NCBI GenBank assembly: GCA_947070915.1
Contig: CAMTDY010000156.1
Location: forward strand, 1-6,896
Reading direction: 5' to 3'
DNA: 6,896 nucleotides
DNA from: an uncultured Roseburia sp.
Lineage (GTDB): Bacteria; Bacillota; Clostridia; Lachnospirales; Lachnospiraceae
How positions within the stretch are numbered: the stretch's first letter is position 1; each line of letters begins with the position of its first letter. Made by a program: the position numbers and the translations under genes. Below, in pieces: positions 1 to 6,644 of the stretch. The notes under the pieces were generated by a model. It did not search any database, was not told the origin of the DNA, and saw only the letters and a list, made by a program, of their open reading frames with translations.

Positions 1-1020
1 GCCTCCAAGGCGCCCGATGATGTCTGTTCCAAATTTGAAAAACTGCCGTAATGTTTTTCCCACATGTTTTAAAACATCATCTCCCCGGATATGTCCGTAA
101 TTATCATTGACGTGTTTGAAATTATCCAGATCCATGATAATAAAGGCATTGATACAGTTTTCTGGATTCATAAGGGCAATTTCATCTATTTTATTGCGGG
201 AGGTTCCCTGGTTATAAAGGGAAGTCAGCGTGTCGATCTGCGCCTGTCTTTTTAATTCCTGGTTTCTCATAACCTCTTCATCGATGTTTACGATCCGGCC
301 GATGATATGTGTCTCATTTGTTTCTTTATCATAATACGGGGCGTAGGTAGTACGGTACCAGCAGAACTTATTCTCAGTAAACAGTGAACTCCGGAAATCA
401 AAAGCAAAACCTTCATCTTGATTCGGCAGTTCACGCAGGATGTTGGCATAGTCTTCCAGATCATCCGGATGAATCGTCGGTATCTGGTAAAGATTCTCCA
501 GATAGTTGTCCACGGAGTATATGTTTTTGGCTTCGCCATTCTTGATAATGGTAATGTCAAAATGGTCAGTAGTATAATTATAGTCCACTGTATATTCTTC
601 TTTTCTCTCTGAAATAAAGCTTAATTTCTTCAGTAGCAGGCGGAGTTCCTTTTCCTGCTGGACCACTGCATTATGAGCCTCAATATGGCTTGTGATATCT
701 GTGATAAGGATATCACTGATGTCGGAGCCGTCTTCCCGAAGTTTTCCATAGCAGAGTACTACCAGGCTGCTGCCATCTTTACAAAGAATTGGATGTTCAA
801 AATACCCGGAGCCATCGCCGGTCTTTGAAGCACGGTTTAGTGCTATCATGTATTCTTCCCAAATATCGGGAGGAATCAGATCCTGTAATGTCATTTTACC
901 GGTATAGACATCCTGGGCGGTAAAGCCTGTAAGTTTTGTGAAATAATCGTTAAAACTGATAATGCGAAGATTATCGCGATGATCAACGGCATATGTAGCG
1001 TAATCTACTTCCCGGATCAT
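1..1020 (-). CDS. PAS-PAS-GGDEF protein, probable diguanylate cyclase (C-terminus beyond window)
   Basis: Reading the minus strand from ATG at 1020 gives 340 uninterrupted codons that run off the window. Residues about 5-115 look like a PAS sensor domain. Residues about 145-250 form a second PAS_3-like domain, with the characteristic IHPDD at 184-188 and a closing IIGRIVNID. A short linker (about 250-262) leads into a GGDEF domain: DTLTSLYN (263-270), the metal- and substrate-binding stretch MDLDNFKHVNDNYG (296-309), and GRLGG at 336-340, which is the start of the R-x-GGDEF signature. In the family this domain joins two GTP into cyclic di-GMP. Whether the catalytic motif is intact, and whether an EAL domain follows, cannot be seen. 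No transmembrane segment or signal peptide is visible, so it is probably a cytosolic sensor. ATG 1020 is chosen because a G-run (1028-1034) sits 7 nt upstream; an in-frame ATG at 1035 would add five residues. An in-frame stop lies further up at 1054-1056. Confidence 0.93.
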   Translation of the reverse strand, partial: MIREVDYATYAVDHRDNLRIISFNDYFTKLTGFTAQDVYTGKMTLQDLIPPDIWEEYMIALNRASKTGDGSGYFEHPILCKDGSSLVVLCYGKLREDGSDISDILITDITSHIEAHNAVVQQEKELRLLLKKLSFISERKEEYTVDYNYTTDHFDITIIKNGEAKNIYSVDNYLENLYQIPTIHPDDLEDYANILRELPNQDEGFAFDFRSSLFTENKFCWYRTTYAPYYDKETNETHIIGRIVNIDEEVMRNQELKRQAQIDTLTSLYNQGTSRNKIDEIALMNPENCINAFIIMDLDNFKHVNDNYGHIRGDDVLKHVGKTLRQFFKFGTDIIGRLGG

Positions 1021-1087
1021 AAAAGGTCCCCCCATTCTCTCTGTTGTATCCTTTCATCATATATTCCTTATTAAATCCCATGAGCTA

Positions 1088-1096
1088 AGTATAACA
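1088..1096 (-). promoter_or_regulatory. Possible extended -10 promoter for the PAS-GGDEF gene
   Basis: On the minus strand positions 1096-1088 read TGTTATACT, that is TG-N-TATACT, an extended -10 element differing from TATAAT at one base. The expected -35 position (TTCCAA) matches the consensus poorly, as extended -10 promoters tolerate. Transcription would start near 1081, giving a leader of about 60 nt. This is inferred from motif match and placement only. Confidence 0.4.
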
Positions 1097-1134
1097 AATG
1101 TTTCATAAAATTGGAAGTAGTATTTTGCTTTGGC

Positions 1135-1163
1135 TTGACTTTTTTTCATAAAATCGTTATTAT
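1135..1163 (+). promoter_or_regulatory. Sigma-A-type promoter for the symporter operon
   Basis: TTGACT (1135-1140), a 17-nt spacer and TATTAT (1158-1163) form a near-consensus housekeeping promoter. The predicted start point is near 1170, which leaves a leader of only about 29 nt before the ATG at 1199, with AGGAGG at 1182-1187. That leader is too short for a riboswitch or attenuator, so any control probably acts at the promoter itself. Confidence 0.75.
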
Positions 1164-1198
1164 TTTTGTAGCTGATTACTTAGGAGGACATACGAATT

Positions 1199-2623
1199 AT
1201 GTTGTCAGAGATCAATCATGTTCTAGTAGCGGTCAATGATTTTATAACAGGTGTTCCACTCATGGTTCTGATCCTTGCCGGAGGCCTGTATCTGACATTC
1301 CGTCTCGGCTTCCTGCAGCTGCGCAGGCTGCCTCTGGCACTCAGGTGGATGGTAAAAAATGAAGAGGGAGGGGCCGGGGAAGTCACGTCTTTTGCTGCAC
1401 TGTGTACGGCTCTTTCTGCCACTATCGGTACAGGAAATATTGTGGGAGTGGCGACGGCGATCTGCCTGGGGGGACCGGGCGCCCTTTTCTGGATGGTGAC
1501 GGCGGCTCTTTTTGGCATGGCAACCAAATATGCGGAAGGTCTTCTCGCAGTAAAGTACCGGACGGTGGATCAAGACGGCCATGTGCTGGGGGGACCTTTT
1601 TACTACATCGAATTGGGAATGGGGAAAAAGTGGCGGCCGCTGGCAAAGATATTTGCTTTCTTTGGTGCCTGTGTAGGGCTTTTTGGGATTGGGACATTTT
1701 CCCAGGTTAATGGTATTTCATCGGCGATCCAGGGATTTTTTGATCCGGATCATTTACATACAGTAGACATTCCCGGTCTGGGCGAGTACTCCTGGACAGT
1801 TGTTATTTCTTCGGTTCTTCTTGCCATCTGTGTGGCACTTGTGGTCATCGGGGGCATCCGCAGGATTGCCAGCGTGTCCCAGGTGGTGGTACCGGTGATG
1901 GCTGTAACTTATGTGTTGTTCTGTATCATCCTTATGGTGTGCAATATCAAAGAGATCCCGGCGGCTGTGGGGGAGATCCTGCGGGGAGCGTTTGATCCCT
2001 CTGCCGTGACAGGAGGTGTCGTGGGAAGCATGATTGTTGCGGTACAGAAGGGAGTTGCCAGGGGGATCTTCTCTAACGAGGCGGGACTGGGATCGGCGCC
2101 CATCGCAGCGGCGGCAGCCCAGACGAAGGAACCTGTGAGACAGGGGCTTGTGTCCATGACAGGTACCTTTATTGATACGATCATTATCTGTTCCATGACG
2201 GGGATCTCCATCGTTCTTACCGGGGCCTGGCGCGTAGAGGGACTGGAAGGAGTTCAGGTTACCACCTATGCTTTTCAGAACGGTCTGCCGATTCCGGCGC
2301 AGGCGGCTTCCTTTGTCTTGATGCTCTGTCTCGTATTTTTTGCCTTTACGACAATTCTGGGCTGGGATTACTATTCGGAGCGGTGTCTGGAATATCTGTC
2401 GGGAAGCCGGAAAGTGGTAAAAGTATACCGATGGCTCTACATTGCTGCGGTATTCATCGGGCCGTATATGACGGTGGCTGCGGTGTGGACCATAGCAGAT
2501 ATATTTAACAGTCTGATGGCCATACCGAATATGATCGCGCTGTTTGCCCTGGGCGGCGTAGTTGTGAAGGAAACCAGGGGATTTTTTCAAAAATACAGGA
2601 GTGGAAGCAATGTCGCACAATAA
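1199..2623 (+). CDS. Sodium/alanine symporter, AGCS family (AlsT/DagA-like)
   Basis: This 474-residue integral membrane protein belongs to the alanine or glycine:cation symporter family, which imports small neutral amino acids with Na+ (or H+) across the cytoplasmic membrane. The family hallmarks are clear: TALSATIGTGNIVGVA (70-85), GGPGALFWM (91-99) running into GMATKYAEG (106-114), GGPFYYIELGMG (131-142), RGIFSNEAGLGSAPIAAAA (288-306), GTFIDTIIICSMTG (322-335) and GWDYYSERCLEYL (388-400). Hydrophobic stretches suggest roughly ten or more membrane helices. Length is normal for the family. The start is supported by AGGAGG at 1182-1187, 11 nt upstream and slightly long, and by the usual N-terminus with LILAGGLYLTFRLGFLQ. 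It is first in a rightward operon and overlaps the kinase gene by 14 nt. Substrate (alanine, glycine, serine or another) cannot be read from sequence alone. It is distinct from the LeuT and APC families. Confidence 0.96.
   Translation: MLSEINHVLVAVNDFITGVPLMVLILAGGLYLTFRLGFLQLRRLPLALRWMVKNEEGGAGEVTSFAALCTALSATIGTGNIVGVATAICLGGPGALFWMVTAALFGMATKYAEGLLAVKYRTVDQDGHVLGGPFYYIELGMGKKWRPLAKIFAFFGACVGLFGIGTFSQVNGISSAIQGFFDPDHLHTVDIPGLGEYSWTVVISSVLLAICVALVVIGGIRRIASVSQVVVPVMAVTYVLFCIILMVCNIKEIPAAVGEILRGAFDPSAVTGGVVGSMIVAVQKGVARGIFSNEAGLGSAPIAAAAAQTKEPVRQGLVSMTGTFIDTIIICSMTGISIVLTGAWRVEGLEGVQVTTYAFQNGLPIPAQAASFVLMLCLVFFAFTTILGWDYYSERCLEYLSGSRKVVKVYRWLYIAAVFIGPYMTVAAVWTIADIFNSLMAIPNMIALFALGGVVVKETRGFFQKYRSGSNVAQ
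2597..2601 (+). promoter_or_regulatory. Ribosome binding site that decides the kinase start
   Basis: AGGAG at 2597-2601 lies inside the end of the symporter gene, 8 nt before ATG 2610. The longer in-frame option, GTG at 2601, overlaps this site itself and has no Shine-Dalgarno sequence of its own, so ATG 2610 is preferred. Confidence 0.75.
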
Positions 2624-3440
2624 ACAGAAAAAAATAGCAGTCATCAATGATATATCGGGTTTTGGAAGATGTTCTGCCGCTGTCTCCCTTCCGGTGATCT
2701 CCCATATGAGGGTACAGGCATGTTTGCTGCCAACGTCCATATTTTCCAACCATACGGGTTTTCCCTCGTATTATTATGAGGATTTTACGGATAAAATGCC
2801 GCGGTATATGAAAGAGTGGAAAAAACTGGATCTTCATTTTGAGGGCATTGCCAGCGGATTTCTGGGGTCGGCGGAACAGATCGAGATCCTGCGGGAATTT
2901 ATTCACCAGTTCCGGGATGAGAGAACCCAGGTGATCATCGATCCGGTTATGGGGGAAAATGGAAAGGCTTATCCCACTTATACGGAGGAAATGTGTGACA
3001 AGATGAAGCATCTGGTAGAGTATGCCGATATTCTCACGCCCAATGTCACAGAAGCCTGTATGCTCACGGGAATGCCTTTTAAGGAAAAAGACTGGCAGCG
3101 GAAAGAACTGCTGGAGATGATGGCGCGTCTGCGGGAGCTGGGAGCAAAGAAGATCGTGGTATCCGGACTGGACTCCGGGCAGTTTATCTCCAATGCGGTG
3201 AGTGAGGTTCCTGGAGAGTGTAAGCTGTTACGGCAGAAGAGGGTGGGGAAGGTGCGATCCGGCACCGGCGACATTTTCTCCTCCATTATTGCCGCTGACT
3301 GTGTCAACGGGGTGGATTTTGAGACCTCTGTCCGCAAGGCGGCAGCTTTTGTCCAGGAGTGTATCCGGGTGACAGAGAGATTTGATATACCGGAGACAGA
3401 TGGAGTGTGTTTTGAGGAGGTACTTCATAAATTGCGATAG
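2610..3440 (+). CDS. pdxY: Pyridoxal/pyridoxamine kinase (PdxY/PdxK-like, ribokinase superfamily)
   Basis: The 276-residue product phosphorylates the 5'-OH of B6 vitamers (pyridoxal, pyridoxamine, pyridoxine) with ATP, in the cytosolic salvage route to pyridoxal 5'-phosphate. Motifs, numbered from ATG 2610, are: N-terminal INDISGFGRCSAAVSLPVI (12-30), SNHTG (46-50), SGFLGSAEQ (82-90, close to the SGYLGSAEQ of E. coli PdxY), DPVMGENGKAY (111-121), LTPNVTEACMLTG (142-154) and the catalytic anion-hole motif SGTGDIFSS (217-225) with the expected base Asp221. Length is typical of PdxK/PdxY. The gene overlaps the end of the symporter by 14 nt and lies 13 nt before the dGTPase-like gene, so it is surely in the same operon. 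The exact vitamer preference is uncertain. A hydroxymethylpyrimidine kinase (ThiD) role is less likely because SNHTG and SGFLGSAEQ are PdxY/PdxK features. Confidence 0.93.
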   Translation: MSHNKQKKIAVINDISGFGRCSAAVSLPVISHMRVQACLLPTSIFSNHTGFPSYYYEDFTDKMPRYMKEWKKLDLHFEGIASGFLGSAEQIEILREFIHQFRDERTQVIIDPVMGENGKAYPTYTEEMCDKMKHLVEYADILTPNVTEACMLTGMPFKEKDWQRKELLEMMARLRELGAKKIVVSGLDSGQFISNAVSEVPGECKLLRQKRVGKVRSGTGDIFSSIIAADCVNGVDFETSVRKAAAFVQECIRVTERFDIPETDGVCFEEVLHKLR

Positions 3441-3453
3441 TGAGGTGATACAT

Positions 3454-4656
3454 ATGGCGGCTTACCATGGGCTCAGTAAGGAGCTTCAGGAGCGTATCCG
3501 GGAGGATCGAAGGCGTCACTGGGTAAATCCCTGTGCCTTTGCAGATGAAAATGCCGTCCGGCGGCGGAGAGACCACGATGAGGCGAATTTGTGGCGTCCT
3601 GCCTTTGTGAGAGACACGGAGCGGATCCTGCACAATCCCTATTACAACCGCTATTCCGATAAGACTCAGGTGCTTTCCGCCTACCGGAATGATGATATTT
3701 CCCGCCGTGCCCTGCATGTACAGCTGGTGTCGCGGATCGCTAGAAATATCGGCAGGGGACTTGGGCTCAATACCGATCTCATCGAGGCGATCTCCCTGGG
3801 ACATGACATCGGCCACACCCCTTTTGGCCATGCGGGAGAGCGTTTTCTAAATGAGTTATATCACCGTCACACAGGGCGTTATTTTAATCACAACGTGCAG
3901 AGTGTCCGGGTTCTGGACCGGCTGGTGCGCTGGAATATCAGCCTTCAGGTACTGGACGGTATCCTCTGCCACAACGGAGAGATGGAGATGCAGGAATACC
4001 GGCCGGTGTCTCTGACATCCTTTGAGGAGTTTGACCGGAGGGTGGAGGCCTGCTATACGGATCCGGAGGCGAACAAACGGCAGATTCCCTCTACGCTGGA
4101 GGGCTGTGTCATGCGGATCAGCGACATAATCGCTTATCTGGGAAAGGACAGGCAGGATGCCCAGAAGGTGAAAGTGCTCCCTGGGGGAGAAATATTTTCC
4201 GCGGACCGTATCGGGAGAAACAACGCTGAGATCATCAATAATATGACGGTAAACATCATCGAAAGAAGCTATGGCAAAGATTATATCTGTATGGATCCGG
4301 AGTATTATGAGGCATTCTCCCGGGCAAAAAGCGAGAATTATCAAAAGATATACAAAAATCCCCAGGTAGATTCCCTGTATGAAGAAAATGTCAAACCGAT
4401 GTTTGAGGAAGTATATGAGGAGCTTCTGGATCAGGCGCAGAGGCAGGATGAGGATTCGATCCTGTACCGCCATCATATGGACTACCCGCCGGGAAATAAA
4501 CGGTCTTTAGAAGAATACAGGAAAGAAGATCCGAATCAGATTGTGGTAGATTTTATTTCCAGCATGACGGACGACTATTTTATCGCCCTCTACCATGAAA
4601 TGTTTCCCGATGGGAAATATGACGTCCAGTATAAGGGCTATTTTGACCAGGAATGA
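3454..4656 (+). CDS. dgt: HD-domain deoxyguanosinetriphosphate triphosphohydrolase-like protein
   Basis: This 400-residue cytosolic protein matches the dGTPase branch of HD phosphohydrolases, which cleave dNTPs (classically dGTP) to deoxynucleoside plus triphosphate. The HD metal site can be assigned, numbered from ATG 3454: His88 (RALHVQLVSRIARNIG), His117-Asp118 (LGHDIGHTPFGHAGE, 115-129) and Asp224 (MRISDIIAYLGKDRQD). FNHNVQSVRVLDRL (144-157) and LDGILCHNGE (167-176) are also typical of this family. At 400 residues it is shorter than E. coli Dgt and resembles the compact dGTPase type. ATG 3454 is chosen because GAGGTG (3442-3447) sits 6 nt upstream; the longer in-frame ATG at 3382 would run 59 nt back into the kinase gene without a good binding site. 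It lies 13 nt after the kinase stop. Actual nucleotide preference and any allosteric control are not visible. Some dGTPases act in phage defence, but nothing nearby points to that role here. Confidence 0.9.
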   Translation: MAAYHGLSKELQERIREDRRRHWVNPCAFADENAVRRRRDHDEANLWRPAFVRDTERILHNPYYNRYSDKTQVLSAYRNDDISRRALHVQLVSRIARNIGRGLGLNTDLIEAISLGHDIGHTPFGHAGERFLNELYHRHTGRYFNHNVQSVRVLDRLVRWNISLQVLDGILCHNGEMEMQEYRPVSLTSFEEFDRRVEACYTDPEANKRQIPSTLEGCVMRISDIIAYLGKDRQDAQKVKVLPGGEIFSADRIGRNNAEIINNMTVNIIERSYGKDYICMDPEYYEAFSRAKSENYQKIYKNPQVDSLYEENVKPMFEEVYEELLDQAQRQDEDSILYRHHMDYPPGNKRSLEEYRKEDPNQIVVDFISSMTDDYFIALYHEMFPDGKYDVQYKGYFDQE

Positions 4657-4747
4657 AGATTCCGTCTGCGGAAGTAGTCCGAAGGGCTGCAAAAAGGGGC
4701 AAGATGTCCAGTATTGTAGAAAATAATATATTTAGGAGGATATTACC
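4657..4747 (+). other. Intergenic gap with no clear promoter or terminator
   Basis: These 91 nt between the dGTPase-like gene and the arabinofuranosidase gene contain only a weak 5-bp hairpin (TTCCG-TCTG-CGGAA, 4660-4673) without a T-run, and an AT-rich stretch (4720-4733) with no acceptable -35 partner. AGGAGG at 4734-4739 serves the next gene. Read-through from the upstream operon is therefore the simplest reading. Confidence 0.5.
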
Positions 4748-6226
4748 ATGAAAAAAGCTACAGGAACGATCAATGCAAAACGTAAAATGGGAAGGATCAA
4801 CAAGGAGATTTACGGTCATTTTTCGGAGCATCTGGGAAGATGTATCTATGAGGGAATTTTTGTGGGAGAGGATTCTGAGATCCCTAACACAAATGGCATG
4901 AGAAACGATGTGGTAGAGGCTTTGAAGGAATTGGAGATACCGGTGCTTCGCTGGCCGGGTGGCTGCTTTGCCGATGAGTATCACTGGATGGATGGGATCG
5001 GCGAGAAGGAGAACAGAAAGCGCATGATCAATACCCACTGGGGCGGTGTGGTTGAAGATAACAGCTTTGGAACCCATGAGTTTTTTGAACTCTGTGACCA
5101 GCTGGGTTGTGAGCCCTACATAAATGGAAATGTGGGCAGCGGGTCCGTACGGGAGATGTCAGAATGGATCGAGTACATGACATTTGACGGAGAGTCGCCG
5201 ATGTCGAAGCTGCGCCAGAAAAACGGTAGAAAAGAGCCCTGGAGATTAAAATATTTTGGTGTGGGAAATGAAAACTGGGGCTGTGGCGGCAATATGACGC
5301 CGGAGTACTATGCCAATATTTACCGCAGATACCAAACATACTGCCGGGACTACGGCGATAATAAACTGTATAAGATCGCCTGCGGACCGGACGGGGCCAA
5401 TTATGAGTGGACGGATAAACTTATGAGTATCATCGGCGACCGTTTTGCTGATGCCATCAGCCTGCACTACTACACCGTGCCCTGTGGCTGGGAGACCAAG
5501 AGCAAGGCGACGCAGTTTGATGCGGAGGTGTACTATGAGACCATTGATTTGACACTGCGCATGGAGGAGATGATCGACCGCCATCTGGAGATCATGAGCA
5601 AATACGATCCGGAGCACAAGGTTAAATTGATCGTGGACGAGTGGGGCACCTGGTTCCAGGTAGAAGAGGGGACGAATCCGGGATTTCTGTATCAGCAGAA
5701 TACGATGCGGGATGCCATGGTAGCGGCACTGAACCTGAATATCTTCAACCGTCACTGTGACCGCATCGCCATGGCAAACATTGCCCAGGTAGTAAATGTA
5801 CTCCAGGCAGTGATCCTAACTGAAGGTGCTAAAATCGTGAAGACACCGACCTATCACGTGTTTGAGATGTACAAAGGCCACCAGAATGCTACACTTGTAG
5901 ACTGTTTTGTGGATACTCCGGTGGAAGAATGCGAAGGCCACAGCATTCCGCTGATTTCTTCTTCTGCGTCCATCAATGAAAAAGGCGAGCTGACCGTTAC
6001 CCTGGCCAATGCCTCCCTCTCCGAGGAGATTGAGATTTCTACAGATGTAGTGGGAGAATTTTCCTCTGTGAGCGGCAGGATCCTCACCGGAAAGGTGGAC
6101 GATTTCAATTCCTTTGAGAAGGAAGACGTGGTGAAGCCGGTAGAATTTGACGGCACTTCCCTGGCAGAGGGCTGCCTGTCAGTGAAAATGCCGCCATGCA
6201 GTGTGGTGACACTGATTTTGAAATAA
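4748..6226 (+). CDS. abfA: Intracellular alpha-L-arabinofuranosidase, glycoside hydrolase family 51
   Basis: The 492-residue enzyme should release terminal alpha-L-arabinofuranosyl residues from arabino- or arabinoxylo-oligosaccharides by the retaining mechanism of GH51. The catalytic (beta/alpha)8 barrel carries the early family motifs INKEIYGHFSEHLGRCIYEG (17-36) and LRWPGGCFADEYHW (67-80). The acid/base Glu175 lies in FGVGNENWGCGG (170-181), and the nucleophile Glu298 in LIVDEWGTW (294-302). Both catalytic residues are present. Residues from about 375 onward form the usual C-terminal beta-sandwich, ending in PPCSVVTLILK. No signal peptide is present (the N-terminus is MKKATGTINAKRK), so it works in the cytoplasm on imported oligosaccharides. 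Length is normal for the family. AGGAGG (4734-4739) 8 nt before the ATG supports the start. It follows the dGTPase-like gene by 91 nt and is followed by a probable terminator. No arabinose transporter or regulator lies in the window. Confidence 0.95.
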   Translation: MKKATGTINAKRKMGRINKEIYGHFSEHLGRCIYEGIFVGEDSEIPNTNGMRNDVVEALKELEIPVLRWPGGCFADEYHWMDGIGEKENRKRMINTHWGGVVEDNSFGTHEFFELCDQLGCEPYINGNVGSGSVREMSEWIEYMTFDGESPMSKLRQKNGRKEPWRLKYFGVGNENWGCGGNMTPEYYANIYRRYQTYCRDYGDNKLYKIACGPDGANYEWTDKLMSIIGDRFADAISLHYYTVPCGWETKSKATQFDAEVYYETIDLTLRMEEMIDRHLEIMSKYDPEHKVKLIVDEWGTWFQVEEGTNPGFLYQQNTMRDAMVAALNLNIFNRHCDRIAMANIAQVVNVLQAVILTEGAKIVKTPTYHVFEMYKGHQNATLVDCFVDTPVEECEGHSIPLISSSASINEKGELTVTLANASLSEEIEISTDVVGEFSSVSGRILTGKVDDFNSFEKEDVVKPVEFDGTSLAEGCLSVKMPPCSVVTLILK

Positions 6227-6242
6227 TGGATCTTATTGCGTG

Positions 6243-6271
6243 GGGCGGCGGTCTGTGCCGCCCTATAATTT
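6243..6271 (+). terminator. Probable Rho-independent terminator after the arabinofuranosidase gene
   Basis: GGGCGGC (6243-6249) pairs perfectly with GCCGCCC (6257-6263) around a 7-nt loop, and a G-T pair (6242/6264) can extend the stem. The trailing TATAATTT is only moderately T-rich. It sits 16 nt after the stop codon, where a terminator is expected. Partial read-through into the small downstream gene is likely because no clear promoter for that gene was found. Confidence 0.6.
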
Positions 6272-6336
6272 ACGCCAGGAGAAATTGAGAATACTAGTGA
6301 GCTTGCTCGCAAAGCATTCGAGAAATGAGGGGGATC

Positions 6337-6597
6337 ATGGGAAAACAGATACCATTTTGCCGCAAATGTATGTGGACAAAGGAGATGCTGGAAAAGGAAC
6401 GGATCAAGCTGGAGGATTACATCGCCAATATTCCAGAGGAAGACAAGGTATCTCCCGAGGAGCACGAGAGAAGGCTTTTGATCTGTGACACCTGTCCAGA
6501 GCTTCGCAGCGGGCTCTGCGGACAGTGCGGCTGTTATGTGGCAGTGCGGGCGGTGAGGAAGAAGGGGTATTGTCCCCATGTGAGAAGGAAGTGGTGA
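6337..6597 (+). CDS. Small eight-cysteine protein, DUF6171-like, probable zinc-binding
   Basis: This 86-residue protein has no known function. It holds eight cysteines, in CRKC (8-11), CDTC (50-53), CGQCGC (61-66) and Cys79. The C-terminal half, with the order LLICDTCPEL, LCGQCGCYVAVRA and GYCPH ending in a Trp, resembles the uncharacterised Firmicutes family DUF6171. The paired CxxC motifs suggest one or two zinc (or other metal) sites; a helical, charged segment (about 15-48) separates them. ATG 6337 is preferred because a G-rich binding site (AGGGGG, 6328-6333) precedes it by 3 nt, while ATG 6325, four codons upstream, has only weak purines before it. Codon use is GC-rich at third positions (55 of 86), like the upstream genes. 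It probably lies in the same transcription direction as read-through from the arabinofuranosidase gene. The metal role is inferred. Confidence 0.8.
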   Translation: MGKQIPFCRKCMWTKEMLEKERIKLEDYIANIPEEDKVSPEEHERRLLICDTCPELRSGLCGQCGCYVAVRAVRKKGYCPHVRRKW

Positions 6598-6615
6598 AGA
6601 GTTAATAAAAGTATA

Positions 6616-6644
6616 TTGACCAATAAAGAATATGATGATATAAT
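6616..6644 (+). promoter_or_regulatory. Near-consensus sigma-A promoter for the ADP-ribosyltransferase-like gene
   Basis: TTGACC (6616-6621), a 17-nt spacer and a perfect TATAAT (6639-6644), which is also preceded by TG-N (6636-6638) as an extended -10. Transcription should start near 6651, directly at the Shine-Dalgarno sequence AAGGAG (6652-6657), so the leader is only about 14 nt. No inverted repeat that would serve as an obvious operator is seen in this short stretch. Confidence 0.85.

Noticed and set aside
288..560. 90-residue open frame on the minus strand within the GGDEF gene region
   Set aside because: It is a different frame of the PAS-GGDEF coding sequence, whose own frame is open over all 340 codons with clear domain motifs.
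1164..1198. Riboswitch or attenuator before the symporter
   Set aside because: The predicted start point leaves only about 29 nt of leader, too short for a known amino-acid or glycine riboswitch.
2601..2609. GTG at 2601 as the kinase start
   Set aside because: The GTG overlaps the AGGAG binding site that serves ATG 2610 and has none of its own.
1754..2749. 331-residue open frame on the minus strand
   Set aside because: It lies fully antisense to the symporter and kinase genes, has a composition rich in His, Arg and Ser typical of a reverse-frame shadow, and shows no recognisable motif.
3382..3453. ATG at 3382 as the start of the dGTPase-like protein
   Set aside because: It would overlap the kinase gene by 59 nt, lacks a binding site, and the added residues are the out-of-frame translation of the kinase C-terminus.
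3856..4476. 206-residue open frame on the minus strand
   Set aside because: It is antisense to the well-supported dGTPase-like gene and has no family motif or ribosome binding site of note.
4660..4673. Hairpin TTCCG-TCTG-CGGAA as a terminator
   Set aside because: The stem is only 5 bp and no T-run follows.
4724..4732. TAATAT/TATATT as a -10 for the arabinofuranosidase gene
   Set aside because: No acceptable -35 lies 16-18 nt upstream, and the start point would fall within or next to the ribosome binding site.
5854..6579. 241-residue open frame on the minus strand
   Set aside because: It runs antisense across the end of the arabinofuranosidase gene, the terminator and the small cysteine gene, all of which have better support.
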